Source of the DNA: CAZSAK01 sp964605155
Lineage (GTDB): Bacteria; Pseudomonadota; Gammaproteobacteria; SZUA-140
Assembly (NCBI GenBank): GCA_964605155.1
Contig: CAZSAK010000002.1
Location: forward strand, 1-64,000
Length of the DNA: 64,000 bases
Reading direction: 5' to 3'
Shown here: positions 34,607-43,167 of the stretch, in pieces
Layout: each line of letters opens with the position of its first letter
Numbering within the stretch: position 1 is the first letter of the stretch
The notes under the pieces: generated by a model
The model's input: the letters and a program-made list of their open reading frames with translations, nothing else
What the model was told of the DNA's origin: nothing
Database searches by the model: none
Position numbers and translations under genes: made by a program

Positions 34607-35071
34607 ATGCAACTGACACTTTATTCTGATTATTCGCTGCGGGTGTTGATCTATCTCGGCACAAAACCGGAAGATGCAACCGCAACCATAACGGATATCG
34701 CCGAAGCCTTCGGCATATCACGTAATCATCTGGTCAAGGTCGTTCACAACCTGTCGTTGCTGGGTTATATCGTCACGACTCGGGGCAAGGGTGGCGGGAT
34801 GCGATTGTCCCGCTCACCCGAGAAGATCAATCTGGGTGATGTCGTCAGACATACGGAAGGTACCTTCGACATTGTCGAGTGTTTCAACAACGCGAGTAAT
34901 ACCTGCCCCATCTCACCCATGTGCAAACTGAAAGGCATTATCAACGAGGCCTATCGTAATTTTATTGGTGTGCTCGACAGCTATACGCTGGCCGACATCC
35001 TCAAAAACAGGAAACAATTGCAATCTATCCTGTTGTCCGACATCAAGATCAGGAGTATCTCGTCCGGCTAG
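34607..35071 (+). CDS. nsrR: NsrR, Rrf2-family nitric-oxide-sensing repressor
   Basis: A 154-residue Rrf2-family regulator. It starts MQLTLYSDYSLRVLIYLGTK, has a winged helix with ISRNHLVKVVHNLSLLGYI and TRGKGGGMRL, and three cysteines for a [Fe-S] cluster in EC-x7-C-x5-C (ECFNNASNTCPISPMCKLKG), which is close to the NsrR pattern rather than IscR. It is known that NsrR loses DNA binding when NO reacts with the cluster. It is divergent from the nirK cluster with an NsrR-like box between. Its stop shares CTAG with the stop of the converging DUF2892 gene. Confidence 0.9.
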   Translation: MQLTLYSDYSLRVLIYLGTKPEDATATITDIAEAFGISRNHLVKVVHNLSLLGYIVTTRGKGGGMRLSRSPEKINLGDVVRHTEGTFDIVECFNNASNTCPISPMCKLKGIINEAYRNFIGVLDSYTLADILKNRKQLQSILLSDIKIRSISSG

Positions 35072-35289
35072 CTGGAAAAGCAGGACTTGAATCCGAAACG
35101 CTTCAGGATCTGCTCCATCAGGCACCAGCGGGTAAAGCCGGACTGCAGCAAGTTGGCGCCGACGAAGGCAGTAAACCATAGCCAGGTAGGCCCGGATAAC
35201 AGCTCCACGTGGTTGTACACATAGGCCAGCAGCAAAGACAGCAGGATAAAACTGCCGGCGATGATGCGGATGAGTCGTTCGGTTGTCAT
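35068..35289 (-). CDS. DUF2892 small membrane protein
   Basis: A 73-residue protein with two transmembrane helices (IIAGSFILLSLLLAYVYN, WLWFTAFVGANLLQSG) and the C-terminal TRWCLMEQILKRFGFKSC segment; two cysteines match the DUF2892 pattern often linked to rhodaneses and sulfur metabolism. GGAGG precedes the ATG. Last gene of the leftward arsR-adaptor-RND unit. Confidence 0.85.
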   Translation of the reverse strand: MTTERLIRIIAGSFILLSLLLAYVYNHVELLSGPTWLWFTAFVGANLLQSGFTRWCLMEQILKRFGFKSCFSS

Positions 35290-35310
35290 ATCAATACCTC
35301 CATTACGACA

Positions 35311-38300
35311 TTAAACATTAACGGTTGATGAATTCTTGTCCCGTTGCCACAGATAATAGAGCAGTGGGATCACGAACAGGGTCAGGATGGTCGAGGCCAG
35401 TGTCCCGAAGGCCATCGATACCCCCAAACCGCCGAACACGGGGTCGGTAATCATGATCGAGGTACCTGCGATGATGGCAAGTGCGGTCAACAATATCGGT
35501 CGTATGCGTATCGCACCTGCTTCCAGCACCGCCTCGCGCAGTCCCGCGCCAGCGGCGCGGAAGTCCTGCATAAAGTCGATGAGTAGCAGGGAATTGCGCA
35601 CCACGATACCCGCCAGGGCGATCATGCCGATCATCGAGGTGGCGGTAAACGGCTGCTGAGTGATGAAATGACCGGGGAAGATTCCGATCATGGTCAGAGG
35701 GATTGACCCCATCACGATCAACGGCAGGATAAAGCCGCCATAGTAGGCAACCAGCAACAGATAGATCAACACCAGCGCCACGATAAAGGCGGCACCCAGG
35801 TCTCGAAACACGTCGAGCGTCAGGCGCATCTCCCCGTCCCACAACAAGCGGTAGTCGAACGTCGGGTCGGGAGTGGTGCGGGTAAAACGCAGACCCCCGG
35901 TCATCAGCGTACCATGCGGCAACGACCGGCCGTCCAGGCGTGCATCGAGATCCAGCAACGGGTACACCTGGGAACCCGATCTCGGCTCACCCGTCACATT
36001 GACGACCGGGAATCCATCCCTGGTATAGAAAGGTTTGGCGACCGTAACCTCCTCAATGGAGGCAAAACTCGCGACGGGTATCTGCTTGTTGTCCCGGTTG
36101 ATAACAAAGATGCGATCCAGATCACGCGGCGCAATCCGGAATTCACGTGGTACGTGTATCCTGATATTGACCGGATTACGTTCCTCCGGTACGTACAAGG
36201 TACCGATGTCGAAACCCTTGACGTAATCGCGCAGGACCTTAACCACGTCATCCGTATCGATGCCGGATGCAGCGGCCTTTTCCTTGTTTATAGAGACCCG
36301 GTATTCGGTCTGGTCATCGCCGACCGAGTCATCGATATCGACCACGCCCCAGGTATTATCGAAGGCATCACGCACGTCACCGGCAAGCTGCCTGAGAACG
36401 GCATAGTCGGGGCCATAGATCTCCGCATGCAACGTCGCCCTGACAGGTGGACCGGGGGGGTCCTCGACAAGCTTGATAACGGCATCCGGATAATGTTGAT
36501 AGATTTCCTCGAGCCGTTGGCGCAGGTCAAGGACGATCTCCTCCGACTTGATGTTGCGCTCACTTTTATCGACGAGGTTCACGCGTATCTCGGCAACATG
36601 CGGCCCGCCCTTGATCAAGGCCCCTTTCAACATACCGTTGAAATCTACAGGACCTGCCATGCCGACATAGCTTTCATAATCGACCACTATCGGGTGTCGT
36701 TGCAGGATGCTGCCGATGTCGCGCACCGCAGCATCGGTTATCTCCAGCGGTGTTCCTTCGGGCATGTCAACCGTGATATTGAATGTGTTGTTGTTACCCT
36801 TGGGTAGCATCTTGAGCTCAACGGTGCCGGGCGTAAGCGGCCCGTTGATACCCGAGGGACGAAAGAACTGCCACGCCGGTTGCCACAGCGCCGCCAGGAA
36901 CATCAACAGTACGATAAGGAAAAACACCCAGCGCATGATTGGTCTGTCGATGATCGGCGTGGCCGCGGTCACATAAAAACGGTGCAGCCAGTCCTTCGGC
37001 GAGTTGTCCTTTTCCTCCAGAGTGCTGCTGGTTATGCGGCACGGCAGCCAGCGTTGTGCTATCCAGGGCGTAAACATGTAGGCGACAATCAGTGAGGCCA
37101 GCATAGCGACCGGCACGTTGAACGGAATGGGTCCCATATACGGACCCATCATACCGGTCACAAATGCCATCGGGATAAAGGCCAGGATCACAGCAAAGGT
37201 TGCGATAATGGTCGGGGGTCCCGTCTCGTTGGTGGCGCGGATTATCACCTTTGCCTTGTCGGCGAGCGTATCCGCGCCCTTGTGCAGATGACGATGAATG
37301 TTTTCGATCACCACGATGGCATCATCGACCAGCAGGCCCAGTGACAGGATCAATGCGAACAGGGTAATGCGGTTGATGGTCTGGTCTGCCATGAAACCGA
37401 TGGCCAGCACGATAAACAGGATCAGCGGGATATTCATCGTCACGATGGAGGCCTCACGCCAGCCGAGAAAGACCAGCAGGATAACGATCACCGAGACGAT
37501 GGCGATACCTAGGTGCTCGATCAGGTAGTTGACCGCGGCGTTTGCCTCTTTACCGGAATCCCGGGTTACTGTGACTGCGATATCATCCGGGATGAAATCA
37601 CCCTGCAATGTTTCCAGTTTATCGATGATACGCTGGGCGATGACTACGGCATTGGTACCGCGTTTCTTGGCGAGGGTCAGTGTCACGGCGTTCTGTTCCG
37701 TCTCCCCTCGTTGCGCCTGGCTTGCGGCAGCCTGTCCGAAGCCTATCCGGTGCACGTGCTCGATCTCGCCGGGTCCGTCGACGATTTCGGCGACATCGCG
37801 GAGATAGACGGGACGCCCATCCCTGACGGCTACCACCGTCCTGCCCACATCTTCGACCGTGCTCAACGCACCAGCAACCAGCACGGGTTTAACCTCGTTG
37901 TCATCAATCGCCTCACCGACCCTCAGGCGGATGTTCTCGGAGGCCAGCGCGTCATGCAGTTGATCGAAGGCAAGGCCATGGGAAACGAGACGTGCAGGGT
38001 CCACGTTGACAGTGATAAGACGATCACGTCCGCCGATGACATCCGCGACCGATACGCCGGGTAAGGGCGTGAGTTGTTCCATCACCCGGTCGGCAACGCG
38101 TTTAAGCTCGAGATCCGTATACCTGTTACTGGAGAAGGTCAGCGTGACGATGGGTACATCATCCACGTCGAGCGGCTTGACCAGCGGCTGCGAGGCTCCC
38201 GGCGGGACACGATCGAGATTGTGCATCAGGCGGTCATACAGTTTGACCAGGCTTGTCTCCTTGTCTTCACCGACCTCGAACTGTACCGTGACGATGCCCT

Positions 38301-38586
38301 GGTCCTCGAGGGCCATACCATAGGTGTGATCGACTCCCGGCATCTCACGAAGTACGCGTTCCAGCGGACGCACGATCAGATTCAATACCTGTTCGGGACC
38401 CGCACCGGGCATGGATACGAGGACGTTGGCAGCCGGCACGTCGATCTGGGGGTTTTTCTCCCGCGGCGTGAAGAACAGCGCGGTCAGTCCGACAAAAAAA
38501 ATCAGTACCGCCATGATCGGTGTCAGATGACTGTGCATAGCCATCCGTCCGAAGTGTCCGGCGATGTTCAACTGCTTATTCATCAT
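35311..38586 (-). CDS. RND efflux permease
   Basis: A 1091-residue AcrB-like inner-membrane proton antiporter: N-terminal TM, large periplasmic loops with porter-domain motifs (PGAGPEQVLNLIVRPLER), TM4 proton-relay Asp pair in LGLLVDDAIVVIENI, a second duplicated half, and the C-terminal LASTILTLFVIPLLYYLW. It pumps compounds outward with an adaptor and outer-membrane channel. The adaptor gene ends six bases upstream; no TolC-type gene is adjacent. The substrate is unknown; the regulator suggests reactive sulfur or organic compounds. Confidence 0.93.
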   Translation of the reverse strand: MMNKQLNIAGHFGRMAMHSHLTPIMAVLIFFVGLTALFFTPREKNPQIDVPAANVLVSMPGAGPEQVLNLIVRPLERVLREMPGVDHTYGMALEDQGIVTVQFEVGEDKETSLVKLYDRLMHNLDRVPPGASQPLVKPLDVDDVPIVTLTFSSNRYTDLELKRVADRVMEQLTPLPGVSVADVIGGRDRLITVNVDPARLVSHGLAFDQLHDALASENIRLRVGEAIDDNEVKPVLVAGALSTVEDVGRTVVAVRDGRPVYLRDVAEIVDGPGEIEHVHRIGFGQAAASQAQRGETEQNAVTLTLAKKRGTNAVVIAQRIIDKLETLQGDFIPDDIAVTVTRDSGKEANAAVNYLIEHLGIAIVSVIVILLVFLGWREASIVTMNIPLILFIVLAIGFMADQTINRITLFALILSLGLLVDDAIVVIENIHRHLHKGADTLADKAKVIIRATNETGPPTIIATFAVILAFIPMAFVTGMMGPYMGPIPFNVPVAMLASLIVAYMFTPWIAQRWLPCRITSSTLEEKDNSPKDWLHRFYVTAATPIIDRPIMRWVFFLIVLLMFLAALWQPAWQFFRPSGINGPLTPGTVELKMLPKGNNNTFNITVDMPEGTPLEITDAAVRDIGSILQRHPIVVDYESYVGMAGPVDFNGMLKGALIKGGPHVAEIRVNLVDKSERNIKSEEIVLDLRQRLEEIYQHYPDAVIKLVEDPPGPPVRATLHAEIYGPDYAVLRQLAGDVRDAFDNTWGVVDIDDSVGDDQTEYRVSINKEKAAASGIDTDDVVKVLRDYVKGFDIGTLYVPEERNPVNIRIHVPREFRIAPRDLDRIFVINRDNKQIPVASFASIEEVTVAKPFYTRDGFPVVNVTGEPRSGSQVYPLLDLDARLDGRSLPHGTLMTGGLRFTRTTPDPTFDYRLLWDGEMRLTLDVFRDLGAAFIVALVLIYLLLVAYYGGFILPLIVMGSIPLTMIGIFPGHFITQQPFTATSMIGMIALAGIVVRNSLLLIDFMQDFRAAGAGLREAVLEAGAIRIRPILLTALAIIAGTSIMITDPVFGGLGVSMAFGTLASTILTLFVIPLLYYLWQRDKNSSTVNV

Positions 38587-38592
38587 CGATTA

Positions 38593-39660
38593 TCAGCCGG
38601 ATACCTTGTCACCTGTCTTCACCGCAGGTTGTGAAGTTACAACGATACGGTCGCCCTCGCTGAGTCCGGAAATAATCTCGACCGTGTCATCGAATCGCCG
38701 CCCTGTACGTACCATGCGGAAATGTGCGATGTCCTTATCATCCACTGCATAGACACCCGGCAGGTCAGCCTGTGTCACGATGGCCTTTGTGGGTACAGTG
38801 ATGACCTGCTTGTGACCGATATCGAAATCGACGCGGGCGAACATTCCCACGCTGATACGGCTGGTATCTGCAATAACGATCTTGACCATGTAACTGTGTG
38901 TCGCGGGATCGGCGGATGGCACGATGTGGCTGACTTCGCCCATCATCGGCTGTTGTTGCTTATCGAGGTGAATGCGAACTGCATCACCTTGCTTTATGTA
39001 TTGCAGGTAGGCCTCGTTGATAAAGGTCCTGAGTACGATCCGCGTAGGATCCTCGACGGCCAGTATGGTGGCACCGGGTGTCGTCAGGTCACCGGCCTGC
39101 TTGTATTTCTCGACCACAATACCGTTGACGGGCGACTTGATCCTTGCGTATTCCAGCAATGATCGCGCCTGATCCAGTGCGCTTTGGGCGACACGCAGAT
39201 CCTCCTGCGCCAGTTGATGTTGCAGCTCGATCTTGTGGAACGCCTGCTCCGCAACCAGCTGCTGCTCGAACAGATTCCTGTAGCGCTGATATTCCGCTTC
39301 GGCCTCCGCGGCCTTGCGCTTTGCCTGCGTTAACCGTGCCTTGGCCTCATCGATACTGGATTGCGCCTCGGTCGGATCGATGCTGACGATCACCTGGCCC
39401 TTCTTGACGGCCTCGCCTTCACGGACGGACAGATCACGGATAAAGCCGCTGATACGCGAGGCGATCTCGACACGTTCATCCGATACAAACGTTGCGCTGG
39501 TGGTATAGGTTTCCGCAACATCCTCATAACCGACCGTCTGCAGTTGCACGCTCACGGAACGCGCCGTCTGCATAGCGCCGTCCATGTGTTCCTTTTCGCA
39601 TCCTGAAATAACGAGCAGCAATACGGGTACGATTAACAATACAATCGCGCGCAGTTTCAT
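38593..39660 (-). CDS. RND periplasmic adaptor (membrane-fusion) lipoprotein
   Basis: A 355-residue adaptor with lipobox (LLLVISGC), a lipoyl-type half-motif (RISGFIRDLSVREGEAVKKG), a central coiled-coil hairpin (AKARLTQAKRKAAEAEAEYQ, then ARSLLEYARI), the second half (KSPVNGIVVEKYKQAGD) and beta-barrel and MP domains. It links the RND pump to an outer-membrane channel. AGGAG lies before ATG 39660. It starts 9 bases after the ArsR-family gene. Confidence 0.92.
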   Translation of the reverse strand: MKLRAIVLLIVPVLLLVISGCEKEHMDGAMQTARSVSVQLQTVGYEDVAETYTTSATFVSDERVEIASRISGFIRDLSVREGEAVKKGQVIVSIDPTEAQSSIDEAKARLTQAKRKAAEAEAEYQRYRNLFEQQLVAEQAFHKIELQHQLAQEDLRVAQSALDQARSLLEYARIKSPVNGIVVEKYKQAGDLTTPGATILAVEDPTRIVLRTFINEAYLQYIKQGDAVRIHLDKQQQPMMGEVSHIVPSADPATHSYMVKIVIADTSRISVGMFARVDFDIGHKQVITVPTKAIVTQADLPGVYAVDDKDIAHFRMVRTGRRFDDTVEIISGLSEGDRIVVTSQPAVKTGDKVSG

Positions 39661-39669
39661 ATGGTTCTC

Positions 39670-39975
39670 CTATGCGGGCCCTTCCTTTCGACAATAAACC
39701 GATTTCAACGCCTCGATGATCCTGATGAACTTCGGGTCTGCAAGACGATAATAGATCTGCTTGCCCTGCCGTTCCCGCTGGATCAGACCCAACATATGCA
39801 TCTTGCCAAGATGCTGTGAGATATTCGATTGGGTGGCGCCCGTTTTCTCAATGATCTCACCGACGCTCAGCGGACCTTCCATCAGATGGCAGAGGATGGC
39901 CAGACGCAGTTCGTGGGTAATGGCACGCAGCCCCTGAACGGCGCGATGGAGCTCGGTTTCGTTGAAATCGTTCAT
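39670..39975 (-). CDS. ArsR-family regulator, SqrR/BigR-like
   Basis: A 101-residue winged-helix repressor (VGEIIEKTGATQSNISQHLG recognition helix). No metal-site motif of classical ArsR/CadC is present. It has exactly two cysteines, Cys29 in LAILCHLMEG and Cys95 in SVYCRKEG, placed as in the persulfide sensors SqrR and BigR (one in helix 2, one near the end), where a polysulfide bridge forms between them. First gene of the operon with adaptor, RND pump and DUF2892. An AT-rich palindrome overlaps its promoter. Confidence 0.8.
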   Translation of the reverse strand: MNDFNETELHRAVQGLRAITHELRLAILCHLMEGPLSVGEIIEKTGATQSNISQHLGKMHMLGLIQRERQGKQIYYRLADPKFIRIIEALKSVYCRKEGPA

Positions 39976-39988
39976 AGAGATAATATAT

Positions 39989-40003
39989 TATCATATTATG
40001 ATA
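39989..40003. promoter_or_regulatory. AT-rich 7-1-7 palindrome before the ArsR-family gene
   Basis: TATCATA and TATGATA are exact reverse complements around one base, 13 bases upstream of the ATG at 39975 in a very AT-rich stretch. BigR/SqrR operators are also AT-rich palindromes. Likely the regulator's own operator; the adjacent AT repeat extends the symmetry imperfectly. Confidence 0.6.
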
Positions 40004-40176
40004 TAATCAAACAAATAATATCTATATGATTAATAAAGGATTAATTGGGCAATCCCGGCAGACCTGATACAACATCTCGAGCTTCTACCCCTAAGTATTC
40101 AATTCAGCGCATTCGATACTATATATAGAATAGGCCATCCGGGCCTGCGTCGGCCTGGACAATGTAAGTAACAGGT

Positions 40177-40773
40177 ATGAAATCAATCAAGCTAAAAGAC
40201 ATCAGGCTGCGCGCGGCAACGAAGACGGACTGTAGGACGATCGCCGCGCTTTACAGCATCTCATCCGACGGCGTCGCGGACTACATCTGGACCACCCTGG
40301 CCCAACCCGGTGAAGACATCTTCGAGGTCGGACGACGCCGTTACGAGCGCGAGGATACCGACTTCAGTTACAGGAATTGTGTTGTGGTGGAACGTGAAGG
40401 CGAGGTGATCGGGATGCTGGTCGCGTTTCCTATGCAGGTGACAGAAACCACGCAAGGTGACGAATGCGATCCCGTCCTCGCACCCTATGGCCGACTGGAA
40501 TGCGACAACAGTTACTACATATGTGGCATGGCGGTGTTTCCCGAATATCGCGGCCAGGGGATCGGCACACGCCTATTGCAACTGGCTGAAAAAAACGCGC
40601 ACACCATGGGATACGGCACCATGAGCCTGATTGTCTTTGAACAAAACAACGGTGCAAAAAGGCTGTATGAACGTTTTGGTTATCGGGAAATTGCCCGTGA
40701 GGTCGTGGTGCCACATCCGCTGATTCACTATAGCGGCGATGCCGTGCTGATGGTTAAACATCTCGAACAATGA
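40177..40773 (+). CDS. GNAT N-acetyltransferase
   Basis: A 198-residue acyltransferase of the GNAT fold. The acetyl-CoA loop is CGMAVFPEYRGQGIGTRLL, followed by the FEQNNGAKRLYERFGYREI segment typical of RimI-like enzymes. Substrate is unknown. It is oriented away from the ArsR promoter, with a short AT-rich gap between, so shared regulation cannot be excluded. Confidence 0.9.
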   Translation: MKSIKLKDIRLRAATKTDCRTIAALYSISSDGVADYIWTTLAQPGEDIFEVGRRRYEREDTDFSYRNCVVVEREGEVIGMLVAFPMQVTETTQGDECDPVLAPYGRLECDNSYYICGMAVFPEYRGQGIGTRLLQLAEKNAHTMGYGTMSLIVFEQNNGAKRLYERFGYREIAREVVVPHPLIHYSGDAVLMVKHLEQ

Positions 40774-40872
40774 TTAAATGACAACGTTCATCTTATTGAT
40801 GAAAACCCAGTTACACGGACTGAGAACTTTGATAGATTGCCGATCCCACGCATTGCATGTCAAATCCAAAAG

Positions 40873-41595
40873 ATGAGAAACTTTATGGCCAATCATATGA
40901 CCGCCACGGGATTCTTTGATGCCGCGAAACACACCTGCGCGCGTTCGCTTAATGGTGTACTGTTGCTATGCATAGTGTATGCGCTGCATGGCTGCGCCAA
41001 TCCCCAGGTCTATTCCACGGTCCAGCACCAGGCGATCTCGCTAGAACCGGATTCCCTGCAGACACACGGTATTGCCTTTATCACACCCTCGACAGTAACC
41101 GGACAGGAAGAGGATAAACAGGCGCTAGCGCTTATCTTTGCCGACGTGCTCGCTGAAGAACACCCTGACATCACTATCATCACCCTGCCGGAAACTTTGG
41201 GGGCGGTGGCCCGTAATGACCTGACTGACGAATATAAACACATGTTCGATGATTTCAAGAACAGCGGGATATTCGATCGCATTATCCTCCGCAAGGTCGG
41301 TGAAGTAACGGGTGTTCGCTATCTGGCACAACTCAAGCTCGCGAATTTCAGCCAGGGCACTATCTCTCGATGGTCATTGCTCGGCATCCGCATGTCCCAG
41401 ACCAAATACGCCGATATCCGGCTGTTTTTCCAGATCTGGGACAGTGTTGATGGTACAATTGCGTGGGAAGGCGTTGATGAATTGAATTATGCGCACGACA
41501 CCTCATCCGAGAGGGCGGTTGCATTCAGAACAGTCATCGAGACTGCCTCCCGCAACCTGATATCCCAATTGCCGCGAGAAGACGACCAACCATGA
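40873..41595 (+). CDS. Lipoprotein of unknown family
   Basis: A lipoprotein of about 240 residues. Start is uncertain between 40873, 40885 and upstream TTG codons. The hydrophobic stretch NGVLLLCIVYALHGC contains the lipobox Cys. The mature part has an alpha/beta layout (GIAFITPSTVTGQ, ALALIFADVLAEEHPDITI, ILRKVGEVTGVRYLAQLKL) like small periplasmic lipoproteins with a ligand-binding or scaffold fold; not recognised. Its stop overlaps the start of the next gene as ATGA, so they are coupled. Confidence 0.65.
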   Translation: MRNFMANHMTATGFFDAAKHTCARSLNGVLLLCIVYALHGCANPQVYSTVQHQAISLEPDSLQTHGIAFITPSTVTGQEEDKQALALIFADVLAEEHPDITIITLPETLGAVARNDLTDEYKHMFDDFKNSGIFDRIILRKVGEVTGVRYLAQLKLANFSQGTISRWSLLGIRMSQTKYADIRLFFQIWDSVDGTIAWEGVDELNYAHDTSSERAVAFRTVIETASRNLISQLPREDDQP

Positions 41596-42299
41596 AACAA
41601 TCCGAGAAGATCCACGTCGCCTATTATTCCGATATCCTGTGCATCTGGGCCTATGTCTCAGAGATCCGCCTGTCCGAACTCAGAAAACAATTCGGTCCAG
41701 AGATCGGCATCAGTTACCATTTTATTCCCATCTTCGGCTGTACCGATCACCGCATCGGCGGCAGCTGGAAAGAACGGGGCGGTTTCGAAGGCTATTCACA
41801 GCATGTACGGGAGGTATGCCGTGATTTTCCCCATATCGAAATCGGTGAGGATGCATGGAACAGGACGGTCCCGAAATCATCCGCGACCGGCCATCATTTT
41901 CTCAAGGCCGTGCAGTTACTCGAGAAAAAATCTCTCATCTCGGATCAACCTGACAAGGAGTACGACGGCAATACCCTGTTTGAGGATATTACTCACCAGC
42001 TCCGCCTGGCCTTCTTTCGTGACGGCCTGAATGTCGGTGATGAGAGCGTGCTGTTAGACATCGCTGATCGTTACGATCTGTCGATGAACCAGCTGATCAA
42101 GTATATGCGTAACGGCGAGGCGATGGCGGCCATGTGCCGGGATGTCGAACTGACGAGGAAATTCAACGTGGAAGGCAGCCCTACCTATCTGCTGAATGAA
42201 GGACGACAGAAGCTCTATGGCAACCTGGGTTACAAGATCATCGAGGCCAACGTGAACGAGATCCTGCGCCGCCCGCAGAACCAGGCGAGCTGGTGCTGA
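41592..42299 (+). CDS. DsbA-fold protein (2-hydroxychromene-carboxylate isomerase-like) with CxxA active site
   Basis: A 235-residue thioredoxin-fold protein with DsbA-like helical insert. The active-site position reads DILCIWAYVSEI: one Cys, no second Cys, resembling the FrnE/HCCA isomerase group more than disulfide exchangers. The cis-Pro loop is VEGSPTYLL. No signal peptide, so it is probably cytoplasmic. Activity cannot be assigned. Coupled to the lipoprotein gene by an ATGA overlap. Confidence 0.8.
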   Translation: MKQSEKIHVAYYSDILCIWAYVSEIRLSELRKQFGPEIGISYHFIPIFGCTDHRIGGSWKERGGFEGYSQHVREVCRDFPHIEIGEDAWNRTVPKSSATGHHFLKAVQLLEKKSLISDQPDKEYDGNTLFEDITHQLRLAFFRDGLNVGDESVLLDIADRYDLSMNQLIKYMRNGEAMAAMCRDVELTRKFNVEGSPTYLLNEGRQKLYGNLGYKIIEANVNEILRRPQNQASWC

Positions 42300-42316
42300 C
42301 GACTACCTGAAGCTGT

Positions 42317-43108
42317 TTATAAATACAAAAGGTGGATGCCTACCCCCACCAGCAGAACAGCAAAGAATTTCTTGAGCACCTTCACCGGCAACCTGTGCGT
42401 CAATCGCGCGCCCAGCGGGGCGAAGAGCACACTGGCCAGTGTGACGCCGACCATCGCCGGCCAATAGACATAACCCGTGCTCCACTCTGGTAACAGCGGC
42501 GCATCCATACCTGTCTTTATATATCCGATCGCACCGGCTAGAGCGATCGGCAAGCCGCACGCCGCCGAGGTCGCGATGGCGTTGCGGATCGCCTTGTTAC
42601 ACCATAACAGGAAAGGCGTGGTCAGCGTCCCGCCACCGATACCGATCAGCGCGGAGACCAGGCCGATAACCCCCCCGGTCAGTGACATCGCTACCCTGCC
42701 CGGCAATTCACGGTGTGCCTGTGGCTTGATGTCGAATAATATCTCGAGGGCTACCAGGATGGCGAAGATGCCGATGATCGTTTTCAGGTGGACGCTGCTG
42801 AACTGGTCGGCAATGTAGGCGGCGAGAAAGGCGCCGACCAGGATACCGGGGGCAAGCTGTCTGAATGCCGGCCACAACACCGCGCCACGCCTGTGATGCG
42901 CGATCACCGAGGAGATGGATGTCGGGATGATGGTCGCCAGCGATGTGCCGACGGCTAGATGTATGATGATGTCATCGTTGAAGCCGTGATGTTTGAAGAT
43001 GGTGGCCAGCACCGGTACGATGATCAGGCCACCGCCGATACCGAACAGGCCGGCCAGGGTGCCGACAAACGCGCCCAGCAACAGGTATTCTGTCGGGTTA
43101 TCAAACAA
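42317..43108 (-). CDS. TauE/SafE-family sulfite/sulfonate exporter
   Basis: A 263-residue membrane protein with about eight helices and the two-fold repeat GTLAGLFGIGGGLIIVP and GLVSALIGIGGGTLTTPF that defines TauE/SafE anion permeases. Some members export sulfite or sulfoacetate. TTG start at 43108 with GGGAG upstream. Its place beside a semialdehyde dehydrogenase rather than sulfur genes gives no clear substrate. Confidence 0.9.
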   Translation of the reverse strand: MFDNPTEYLLLGAFVGTLAGLFGIGGGLIIVPVLATIFKHHGFNDDIIIHLAVGTSLATIIPTSISSVIAHHRRGAVLWPAFRQLAPGILVGAFLAAYIADQFSSVHLKTIIGIFAILVALEILFDIKPQAHRELPGRVAMSLTGGVIGLVSALIGIGGGTLTTPFLLWCNKAIRNAIATSAACGLPIALAGAIGYIKTGMDAPLLPEWSTGYVYWPAMVGVTLASVLFAPLGARLTHRLPVKVLKKFFAVLLVGVGIHLLYL

Positions 43109-43167
43109 TGATTACTCCCTTGTAATGTGAAAACGTTGTCAAGAAAAGATATTTGGAATGTCCGCGG

